Positions 60,001 through 64,000 of a stretch of DNA of 64,000 nucleotides are shown here, in pieces. The DNA lies in assembly GCF_019175285.1 (NCBI RefSeq), contig NC_056523.1, positions 125,345,692-125,409,691 on the forward strand. The letters run 5' to 3'. The position numbers and the translations under genes are program-made. Origin of the DNA: Sceloporus undulatus (taxonomy: Eukaryota; Chordata; Lepidosauria; Squamata; Phrynosomatidae). A model generated the notes under the pieces. That model was given only the letters and a program-made list of their open reading frames with translations. It did not search any database and had not been told where the DNA came from. Positions within the stretch are counted from its first letter, which is position 1. Every line of letters begins with the position of its first letter.

Positions 60001-60931
60001 AACCACTATGCATCTCAATTGGCACCAGTTAAAGTATCCAAACTGTATTTAAGGACAGCCCTAGAGCTAGATATTGTGGTATTATAATTTGACCAAGTCC
60101 AACATTCCCATTCATCTCAGTTGTTTTCTTTGGGAATTTGTTCCTTCTGTGTTGTGTAAATGCAACACATGTTGGAATGTAACACATGTTGAAAGCTGGA
60201 TTGGGAGGTGCAAGGCTGGTGAAATTCTAAGCCTTTAACGTCTGGCTGATGCTGGATCAGTTCCTACAAATTAGTCAGGCTGTAAAGAAACTGAAGGGAG
60301 GATCTTGTAGTACAACCCCACCCTATGAATTCTGAACAAGAACTGGGTAGCCTATGGGGGTGGGTCAGGGAGAGAGAGAGGTGTCTTTTAAAATTCCCTT
60401 CTGGCTGGTCTGGCCAGAAGACTGCTTGCAAGGAGGTCTTTGCTGGGCTCAGTTTTATATTTAGCTGAAAACGGTAGCTGTTCAACTCCCTACGCTATCG
60501 ACTTACACCTTTGGAACTCAACCTGCCGAACAGACTAGAAAGGAACCTCTTCAGCATGTTGATCTGGATCGGCTTGAAGGGTTGAGCCTGGAGCCTCAGT
60601 CTCTGGATGAGCTATTTTGCCCACTGTTAGATGAATAGCTCCTCCTGAGGAGCCTTCTGACCAGGAGTGCTCCACACATGGAGTTTTGACACAGGGGAAC
60701 AAGCTGTGATCCCAGTTGTTGTTTTTTGCACCCTCTTGGGGAAATTTGACTGCTGTGTGACAAGGCATGGATGGGAGTCTGGTGCCTGTCGAGGGGTGCA
60801 CACCCCATCAAAGAAATCTCAATGATATGGGGTCCAAATCTTCTACTAAGAAATCTAAAAGAGCTGTTCTCTTTTTTGAGGTGGAGCTCCTGGATGCCAA
60901 GACCCGGGAAAAGCTGTGCTTCCTGGACAAG
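33079..60931 (+). CDS. TECR: TECR, trans-2,3-enoyl-CoA reductase, first two coding exons
   Basis: TECR is the ER-membrane enzyme that does the last step of very-long-chain fatty acid elongation, reducing trans-2-enoyl-CoA with NADPH, and also acts on a sphingosine breakdown intermediate. Only 22 residues lie here: exon 1 (33079-33093) encodes MKYYE and exon 2 (60881-60931) encodes [17 protein letters not shown], against human MKHYE and [17 protein letters not shown]. These form the start of the ubiquitin-like N-terminal domain; the membrane and reductase parts are beyond 64000. Both junctions are GT-AG and fall between codons, as known for the human gene. Intron 1 is 27.8 kb, filled with SINEs, LINEs and MITEs. 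The neighbour DNAJB1 and opposite orientation match mammalian synteny. Confidence 0.93.
33362..34242 (+). repeat. Head-to-tail array of a CAGGGTGACCAG-family MITE
   Basis: Three copies in the same direction: about 33362-33802 (interrupted), 33803-34013 and 34014-34242. Each has a start like CAGGGTGACCAGGCGCCC or a variant, 'cttttccaggacatg', 'aagcatgaa', 'agtgttcccagctttt', and ends like GGACATCTGGCCACCCTG. Units join directly at CAGGGT. Confidence 0.65.
33482..33686. mobile_element. Hairpin element with 14-bp target duplication
   Basis: Arms of about 70 bp are inverted copies: TAGAGAGATCTTGAAGCCCC at the left and its near complement at the right, both containing GAAAGAAAGAAGTTGGCAGC. Flanked by exact AATTTCCATTTATA at 33468-33481 and 33687-33700. 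It splits the first unit of the neighbouring array. Confidence 0.75.
34539..34747 (-). mobile_element. MITE, CAGGGTGACCAGATGTC family, antisense
   Basis: Starts GGGTGACCAGATGTC and ends ACTGGTCATCCT, inverted ends. GATCTT flanks both sides (34533-34538, 34748-34753). Confidence 0.7.
34762..34960. repeat. AGTCTCAAAGGTG-family hairpin repeat
   Basis: Left 'gagactacctgaaagaaagaag', right 'cttctttctttcagttagtctc' followed by the tail 'ttccagactaacatggctat'. Same hairpin as 33482-33686 with an added tail. Confidence 0.65.
35045..35235 (-). mobile_element. 5S-rRNA-headed SINE, antisense
   Basis: Right part is the reverse complement of 5S rRNA: CTCCCATGCAAGTACTAACC and GCCTGCTTAGCTTCCAA. The left part is the reversed Sauria/Bov-B tail, 'gccgacttatggcaacc'. 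Confidence 0.75.
35236..36157. other. TECR intron 1, nothing recognised
   Basis: AT-rich intron sequence with no repeat ends or exon recognised. Confidence 0.35.
36158..36390 (-). mobile_element. Sauria SINE, antisense
   Basis: 'gccttcaagtcatttccaactt' and 'atggcaaccctatcatcagg' are the reversed tail; the reversed head near 36330 has 'attgaaccctggtctccagag', the tRNA-like B box region. Confidence 0.85.
36391..37437. other. TECR intron 1, nothing recognised
   Basis: No exon or bounded repeat recognised. A LINE-tail-like piece ('aaccactttgggagttttgc') lies near 36786. Confidence 0.3.
37438..37658. mobile_element. Palindromic MITE (GGTCCAAAAC family)
   Basis: Left GTCCAAAACACATGGCAG, right CTGCAGTGAGTTTTGGAT, with complementary interior arms around GCTAGGGAATTCTGGGAACT. 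No clean target duplication. Confidence 0.8.
37659..38992. other. TECR intron 1, nothing recognised
   Basis: Contains a 254-nt open stretch at 38094-38348 without a recognisable domain or splice context; treated as chance. Confidence 0.35.
38993..39458 (-). mobile_element. Bov-B LINE 3' end, antisense
   Basis: 'gctgacaagtcgacttcaactc' is the reversed Bov-B tail. The minus strand from 39170 to 39235 reads a diverged form of the YFGHLMRR region. Confidence 0.65.
39594..39832 (+). mobile_element. Sauria SINE, near full length
   Basis: 'ggtgtagtggtttgagtgttgc' opens the tRNA-like head, followed by 'gaccttgggcaagttactctc' and 'cttgccaaggaaacccc', and it ends 'gttgccataaatcagaaatg' then an ACA-rich tail. 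Confidence 0.9.
39922..40143. mobile_element. Palindromic MITE (TTTGACACCGC family)
   Basis: Ends GGCTGCTGCTATCC and GTGTAGATGCAGCC. Flanks TGA and TAA are a near 3-bp match. Confidence 0.75.
40180..40262 (-). mobile_element. CR1 LINE 3' end fragment, antisense
   Basis: 'atggagttggaagagacctc' and 'agggccttccagtccaaacc' match the CR1 terminus also seen at 43376. Confidence 0.7.
40440..40811. mobile_element. GC-rich hairpin element, CAGACNGGCC family
   Basis: Starts near 'ttacacagaccggcccgaaa' and carries paired segments CCTTTGGAGG/CCTCCAAAGG and GGTTGGGGCC/GGCCCCAATCC. Same layout as 26735-27110. The 214-codon open stretch across it is not coding-like. Confidence 0.5.
40819..40974. mobile_element. 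hAT-like MITE, CAGGGACGTAGCC ends
   Basis: CAGGGACGTAGCC at the left, ATGTCCCTG at the right, flanked by CCCTTAG on both sides (40812-40818, 40975-40981). Shares 'aagccccattataatggtgg' in reverse orientation with the 16498 copy. Confidence 0.85.
41046..41286. mobile_element. GC-rich mariner-type MITE
   Basis: Starts CAGTCTGCCCTTGCCTTACG after TA and ends near 'cgggtgcactatactg'. Interior has ATTCATTTGAATGG and CCCATTGGAAACAATGGG hairpins. The copy at 53869-54126 is the same family in reverse. Confidence 0.65.
41287..42311. other. TECR intron 1, nothing recognised
   Basis: No gene or bounded repeat recognised. Confidence 0.3.
42312..42665. mobile_element. GC-rich hairpin element, CAGACNGGCC family
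   Basis: Starts 'ggcttgacagacaggcctgaa'. Hairpins: ATGACACAAGTGTGG with CCACACTTGTGTCAT (42487-42540), GCTCGGGA with TCCCGAGC, CAGACTGCC with GGCAGTCTG. Related to 26735-27110. Confidence 0.5.
43135..43345. mobile_element. Palindromic MITE, GGGCCCAATCAGACAG ends
   Basis: Inverted arms of about 65 bp (43135-43199 and 43280-43345) share GAAGCTGCTTCGGGTCACTT-type sequence with few differences. ATT on both sides (43132-43134, 43346-43348), a 3-bp duplication. Confidence 0.85.
43376..44470 (-). mobile_element. CR1 LINE, 3' half of ORF2, antisense
   Basis: Ends at 43376 with the CR1 terminus ('catagaattgtagagttgg'). The minus strand encodes the reverse transcriptase: [20 protein letters not shown] (motif B region) and [10 protein letters not shown] (motif C) in 44407-44111, then after a frame change the C-terminal region with [20 protein letters not shown] and [13 protein letters not shown] in 44120-43485. 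5' truncated; the conserved reading frame over 300 codons suggests a relatively young copy. Confidence 0.92.
44471..46587. other. TECR intron 1, nothing recognised
   Basis: No exon recognised; open stretches are short and lack domain features. Confidence 0.35.
46588..46755 (-). mobile_element. Sauria SINE, antisense, truncated head
   Basis: 'gttcaagttgtttctgagttatg' and 'gcaaccctatcacggtg' are the reversed tail; it stops at 'ccatggctgagtgg', before the tRNA-like head. Confidence 0.8.
46756..47458. other. TECR intron 1, nothing recognised
   Basis: No gene or bounded repeat recognised, apart from a weak AGTCTCAAAGGTG-like stretch near 46870. Confidence 0.3.
47459..49370 (-). mobile_element. 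L2-type LINE, 3' part with reverse transcriptase remains
   Basis: The minus strand encodes, in order, [32 protein letters not shown] (motif A), [16 protein letters not shown] (motif B) and [10 protein letters not shown] (motif C, intact), then the C-terminal [12 protein letters not shown] and [15 protein letters not shown] region. One in-frame stop separates motifs A and B, and other stops or frame changes follow. The 3' end is an ATT run at 47460-47483. A GA microsatellite (49251-49284) sits near the 5' truncation. Confidence 0.9.
49251..49284. repeat. (GA)n microsatellite
   Basis: About 17 GA units inside the 5' edge of the L2 copy. Confidence 0.9.
49574..49825 (+). mobile_element. Sauria SINE interrupted by an L2-like tail
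   Basis: Head 'agccagcatggtttagagcata' is separated from the B box region ('cggggcttgattcctcgctc') by about 70 bp of 'tttgtatagcaccataggat' and 'tacatagcgctttacagagg', which resembles the reversed L2 3' end. The tail 'gccataagttggagatgac' closes it. Confidence 0.7.
49830..50035 (-). mobile_element. Fragment of the CCATATATACTC DNA element, antisense
   Basis: 'ctcaggggcatgtaacgaag' and 'gcatgcaaaatgtggacac' are the reverse of 53620-53750. Ends in an A run then G run at 49999-50023. Confidence 0.5.
50215..51005 (+). mobile_element. L2-type LINE 3' end, sense
   Basis: Encodes [20 protein letters not shown] and [20 protein letters not shown] in frame 50137-50619, then a 3' UTR with 'gtaaatttacagcgcttcat' and an AAT microsatellite (50967-51005). 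Nearly the same sequence as the minus-strand copy at 47459-48240, in inverted orientation. Confidence 0.9.
51588..52035. mobile_element. Tigger-like MITE split by a SINE
   Basis: Starts CAATGGGTCCTTGATATTC after TA and ends CAGAGGGCTGGCTG. Left part and right part ('gttgaatccatgg', 'ctgtagatacagagg') resume around the SINE at about 51752-51968. Confidence 0.7.
51752..51968 (+). mobile_element. Sauria SINE inserted in a Tigger-like MITE
   Basis: 'gtagtttgagtgttggactaag', 'accttgggcaagttgcatgc' and 'ggtcgctgtaagtcggaaatg' followed by ACAACAACA: head, body and tail in order. Confidence 0.9.
52622..52700 (-). mobile_element. LINE tail, antisense, with AAT run
   Basis: An AAT run (about 52628-52651) then 'atttatttctatcccgtctc'. 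Confidence 0.5.
52895..53109 (+). mobile_element. Sauria SINE, near full length
   Basis: Head 'atgtggtgtagtggtttaaatg', B box 'gggtttgaatccc', body and tail 'acttgaaggcacacaacaac'. Confidence 0.9.
53380..53850 (+). mobile_element. CCATATATACTC-type DNA element with internal minisatellite
   Basis: The right end 'ttgactcatacacaagtata' then 'tatggta' mirrors the left end of the 8947 element. Inside, GCAAGCCATCAGC recurs at 53463, 53519 and 53575, a 56-bp period, and a related unit starts at 53642 after a 67-bp spacing. Confidence 0.55.
53869..54126. mobile_element. GC-rich mariner-type MITE
   Basis: CAGTGCGCCCGCATTATATG at the left, 'aaggcgagtttccattg' at the right, TA on both sides (53867-53868, 54127-54128). 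Reverse-orientation relative of 41046-41286. Confidence 0.75.
54190..54515 (+). mobile_element. Non-LTR LINE 3' end, sense
   Basis: Encodes a C-terminal remnant with the phrase 'tggaatatgctgcccacaga' (WNMLPTE-like) and ends 'gaagggcggtatataaataaa' with an ATT-rich tail. The reverse complement of this tail is the repeated 'tttatttatatcccacc' found elsewhere. Confidence 0.7.
54769..54980 (-). mobile_element. Bov-B LINE 3' end, antisense
   Basis: 'gttgttaactgctgtcaagtcg' is the reversed Bov-B tail, followed by reversed coding remains. Confidence 0.7.
55019..55346. mobile_element. Tigger-like MITE, diverged
   Basis: Starts 'tagtgggccctccatattc' and ends 'ggggggctacctg' before TA. Contains two related ~75-bp segments ('ggtcttccagcgcaactc', 'ggtcctccagcgcagctt'). 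Confidence 0.5.
55347..58296. other. TECR intron 1, nothing recognised
   Basis: Three kilobases with no recognisable exon or bounded repeat. Open stretches at 55928-56185, 56384-56617 and 57256-57501 show no domain features. It is the longest apparently repeat-poor part of the intron. Confidence 0.35.
58297..58452 (-). mobile_element. Sauria SINE, antisense, tail missing
   Basis: 'cagaggaggtttgtcattgc', 'cagtgggtttcatggccgc' and the reversed B box 'gggaatcgaacc' in order. Confidence 0.8.
58745..58860 (+). mobile_element. LINE tail and TTA/TTG microsatellite
   Basis: 'ccactgggagaggcggggaa' and 'acataaataaaaatttatta' followed by about 50 bp of TTA and TTG units. Confidence 0.6.
59796..60012 (-). 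mobile_element. Sauria SINE, antisense
   Basis: 'gccttcaagttgtttctgac' and 'atggcaaccctaaggcaacc' (with a small duplication of GGCAACCCTA), then 'gtgggtttcatggccaagta' and 'cactcaaaccactatgc'. Confidence 0.85.
60013..60766. other. TECR intron 1 end, no repeat recognised
   Basis: About 750 bp before the exon 2 region without a bounded repeat. Could hold an alternative promoter or first exon for the extension at 60767-60880, but no promoter motif stands out. Confidence 0.3.
60767..60880 (+). other. Candidate alternative TECR N-terminal extension
   Basis: The frame of exon 2 stays open leftward to ATG at 60767 (in-frame TGA just before, at 60758-60760), with a second ATG at 60827 giving [18 protein letters not shown] directly in front of exon 2. 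This would be translated if transcription begins in this intron. Nothing in the sequence proves a promoter here; the run of T at 60870-60877 also serves as the exon 2 acceptor tract. Confidence 0.4.
60881..60931 (+). CDS. TECR: TECR coding exon 2
   Basis: Preceded by a T-rich tract and acceptor CTTTTTTGAG, followed by donor GTAAGG. Encodes 17 residues almost identical to human TECR. The frame is open 114 bp further upstream to an ATG at 60767. Confidence 0.95.
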
Positions 60932-61507
60932 GTAAGGACTCTAAATTAGGGAGGGAGGGGTATGATGGTGGGGCTGGCCTTTTGCCATCAAAGATTTTAT
61001 AGTTTGCTGAACAACTTTTTAAAGGGGAAGGCATTTCATTTCTTTATGGTAAACCAGATGTTGAATCCTTGCTTTGTCCTGAAATCTGTTACTGGCTCAT
61101 ATGGTCAGCTGGAGCATAATACTCATAGGGACAAGAAAAATAGCAAACCTGGCTTCTGGGCAAGCTGAGTAAATTCTGGTATCTGTGCATTCATACAGTC
61201 GGTGGGGTTTTGCATTTTGAGAGGATGATCTGTTGTAAGAGATTCTGTCTATGGAACTTCTTTGATACCTAATTAAATTATTTCCTCACCACTTTTCATC
61301 TTTCCCAAAAAAGGTAAAAATCTAACAACATTTGATTCATCTATTCACATCTCTGTACATTAAATTGTCAAAAGGATTAACCAAGAAGTCCATGTTACTA
61401 ACTCTTAACTTTTAACAAAATGTCTTAATAGCACCTTAAAGTTAAAGGTTTTGTGAGGTAGAAGGTTTTGTGGACTGCAGGCTACTGACACAGTAGTAAA
61501 TGTGTGG

Positions 61508-61742
61508 TACAGTGGGCCTTTGGTATCTGCTGGGCTTTGGTTTCAGGACCCCACCCCCCGTGGATATCAAAATCTGTGGATGCTCAAGGCTCATTAAATA
61601 TAATGGCATAGTAAAATGGTGTGCCTTATATAAAAGGGCAAAATCAAAGTTTGCCTATGGGAATTTGTATATTTTTAAGATATTTTCAATCCGTGGATGC
61701 TTGAATCTGTAGATAAAAAATCCATGGCTAAGGAGGGCTAAC
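61508..61742. mobile_element. Tigger-like MITE
   Basis: Starts CAGTGGGCCTTTGGTATCTG after TA (61506-61507), with 'gtggatgctcaaggctcatt' and 'ccgtggatgcttgaatctgt' inside and end GGAGGGCTAACT before TA. Confidence 0.8.
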
Positions 61743-63649
61743 TATTACTGTTTGCCTTGTCATCTGTTGCGCACAGGTCTGCTTTGGTTTTCTGGATCTC
61801 CATTCTAGTTTACAGGTTTCTATAAAGCAGCCCTAGTGTTCTTGCTGCATTAGGTACTGCAAGCTGTCTATTGTTAAGAGTTCAAATTTTCTAGAGACCA
61901 GCAGGTGTGATACCCCTGTGTGCAAACGTTCACACATTTAAATCCTCACTGACAGCTGCTGCTGGGAGATGGATTTCCACTGTAGCTTGAGACACCAGGG
62001 CACTAAACCTTCAGAACAGGTTGTTTCAATAAATGGTGTTTCCTTTCTTACAGTGAAGATTGAGCTGTCTCTGGCTTGATTGTGAATGTCAGAGGGAAAG
62101 AAGTTGGCTAACTTTCATCATTACTGCTAAGCACTCCCCTCTCACAAAGGATCAAGAAAGTGGAATGAATCAGGAAACATCATTAGTTTAGGAGATAACA
62201 TGACTGAAAATTAGTTACAAATGCAAGACCTCCCAACCTTAAGACAAATTCCAGCATCCACATTGTGATAATGCCTTTATGATACGCCACCTCAAAACCT
62301 CTCTGTAGTTCTGTGTAATTGAGTGTGGAGGTTCCTTCATGCCATGTGTTGTGTCAAGATACTTGTGTGTGAGGAATAAAAGCAAATGAATCAAACGCTT
62401 TGCTTTTTAAAAGATAACTGCTTTTTAACCAGAGTAATTGTTCCTGAAAGATTATGGAAAACTGGCAATATCAACTTGGTTGAATCTTGAAAACACATAA
62501 TTTTAAAGATGGCAGGACCGTTTGTATGAAATTCCTTCTAATGTATATGGGCTTGCCCTAAACTGTCTCTGGATGCAAGTAATCCATAATGTGATCCAAC
62601 GAGAGCACAACAGCTGCAGTGTCTGTAGATTAAGAAAATAGAAACGTTATTCCTCAGATGCCATCAGTGCATGCTATGCACAGTGCACAGAAATGCTAGC
62701 CAATTTGATGGAGGGGAAGATTTAAATGTAGTGACAAGTTGGAAACTATGAACCTATACATCAACTTCAAATGGCCTTTTATATTTGTAGTCATTCATTT
62801 GTCTTTGCAAAGGAGATGCAAGGATAGCCCCTTCATATTTCTTTTATTTATTTTCTCTTTGAAAGTGGTATACATTAGGGAGGAGGAATAAGTGGGGAAT
62901 AGGGAAGACAGTGATGGAACAAATTTTTTATGAACTCTTAAGAATGTATAGAGTTTACTGGTTGTTTTATTTGGCTGAACATGCTAATTATTGTTACGTC
63001 AGACAGTTTCTGGTCACCGAATCTCCAATTTTGTACCAGATTCCAAAATATGTAAATTAAGAATAGAATAAAACACAGTAGAGTTTTTACAAAAGAATAT
63101 GAAAATGTGGTAAGGAAATGCACTTATTTGTCTCTCTGTCCCACTAAGGATCGCAGTTTAGCTTTGTGCAAGGGCAGGGCAGTAATTGGCAAAATACCCA
63201 TCTATGTTTCAGTTGTTAAGGGCATTGTTGATCCTTTCCCACAAATAAGCATCTTTTACTGACTGTGCAGAAAGGCTAAATATAGAGAGGTGGCCAGAAT
63301 ACCTGCAAAGTATGAGACTCAAACTACATACCTGCAAAGAAAGAATCATAGTTTCCTCTTGTTTGCTAAATGTTATTATTTATTTAAAACATATCCTGAC
63401 ACTAGTAGATGTAAAGTCCATCCTCAGTATTTGCCTAAAAAATGGGACCGAAGAACATGCTGTTCATCTTGCTGGAGACCAACCACTTGGAATGTCTCTT
63501 ACTCATTTAATTGCGTTCATGTACCCCCATTTGGCCAGGGATAGCATTCATGATGGTTAACAGTAATAACACTCAGATAGTAGAGAAGCTAAAACATATG
63601 ACTTATAAAAAAGAAAATCCCACATCTGTAAAAAGAAATATCAAATAAA

Positions 63650-63850
63650 TAGAAAATCACTGAACCAATTATTCACCCTCAACAGCAGTCACAAGGCCAT
63701 TTTGAAGAGAAAGATCTTTGCCTCCCAGGGCAAGCATAGCAGAGAGGGAGTAGCCTAGCCTTCCTCAGGCAGAGAGTTCTAAAACACGTGGAACTGGAAA
63801 CATCCAGTAGACCCCAGTGTAAAAGGGAGGCATTATCTTAGCATGTTAAA
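63650..63850 (-). mobile_element. LINE 3' end, antisense, diverged
   Basis: 'gatctttgcctcccagggca' and 'ttcctcaggcagagagttct' parallel 'gtctttgcctgccagcaaaa' and 'cctgaggaagggagttcc' at 19255-19320. Confidence 0.45.
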
Positions 63851-63968
63851 AAAGGAATGCTTTATTATTAAAAATAGCCTAACACATTGTGCCGCAAAAC
63901 AATTTGTCTGGCCTTCTATATTGAGTGTTAGAACAGGACAATATATATACTTTAATAATTATATTGTT

Positions 63969-64000
63969 TATTGCCATCAGGTTGACTTAGACTTATGGCA
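63969..64000 (-). mobile_element. Reversed SINE or Bov-B tail cut by the window end
   Basis: 'gccatcaggttgacttagac' and 'ttatggca' are the reversed tail shared by Sauria SINEs and Bov-B. Confidence 0.55.

Larger units (their letters stand above)
60932..63968. other. TECR: Start of TECR intron 2, no exon seen
   Basis: Exon 3 (human start VEPHATIAEIKNLF) was looked for and not found, so intron 2 is longer than 3 kb. Holds a Tigger-like MITE (61508-61742) and a reversed LINE end (63650-63850). Confidence 0.6.

Overview
This window looks like nuclear DNA of a squamate reptile (lizard or snake), judged from its repeats: tRNA-type Sauria SINEs, two 5S-rRNA-headed SINEs of the 5S-Sauria type, Bov-B, CR1 and L2 LINEs, and very many short palindromic DNA transposons. 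Intron-split genes, poly(A) signals and CpG-island promoters confirm a vertebrate genome. Two runs of ten N (19482-19491, 21778-21787) mark assembly gaps.

Two host genes are present, pointing away from each other. DNAJB1 (HSP40 co-chaperone) is complete on the minus strand: three coding exons at 6448-6238, 4215-3650 and 3009-2779 give 335 residues, with a TATA/heat-shock-element promoter near 6500-6640 and a poly(A) signal at 1851-1856. TECR (trans-2,3-enoyl-CoA reductase) starts on the plus strand: exon 1 (33079-33093) lies in a CpG island, exon 2 (60881-60931) follows a 27.8 kb intron, and the remaining exons lie beyond 64000. Human chromosome 19p13 also has DNAJB1 next to TECR, so the order supports both calls. 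A third gene-derived piece is a decayed copy of NSD2 (10921-11735), covering the SET domain and the last PHD region, between the two genes.

Layout: 1-1824 downstream flank; 1825-6640 DNAJB1 and its promoter; 6640-33078 intergenic, repeat-rich; 33079-60931 TECR exon 1 to exon 2; 60932-64000 start of TECR intron 2. The intergenic and intronic DNA is mostly transposon remains. The best-resolved piece is a three-level nest at 27115-29312: a Bov-B LINE split by a 1.39 kb Harbinger-like element (3-bp TAG duplication), itself split by a 550-bp solo LTR (5-bp CTACC duplication).

Most interesting for follow-up: an in-frame, stop-free extension upstream of TECR exon 2 that could encode a second N-terminus; the NSD2 copy preceded by what looks like a splice acceptor; palindromic MITEs sharing a 3-bp target duplication; a hairpin element with a perfect 14-bp duplication; a GC-rich family made of serial hairpins; and a tandem array of one MITE just inside TECR intron 1. 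No evidence was seen for an undescribed host gene system. Coordinates of repeat ends are estimates by eye except where target duplications are quoted.
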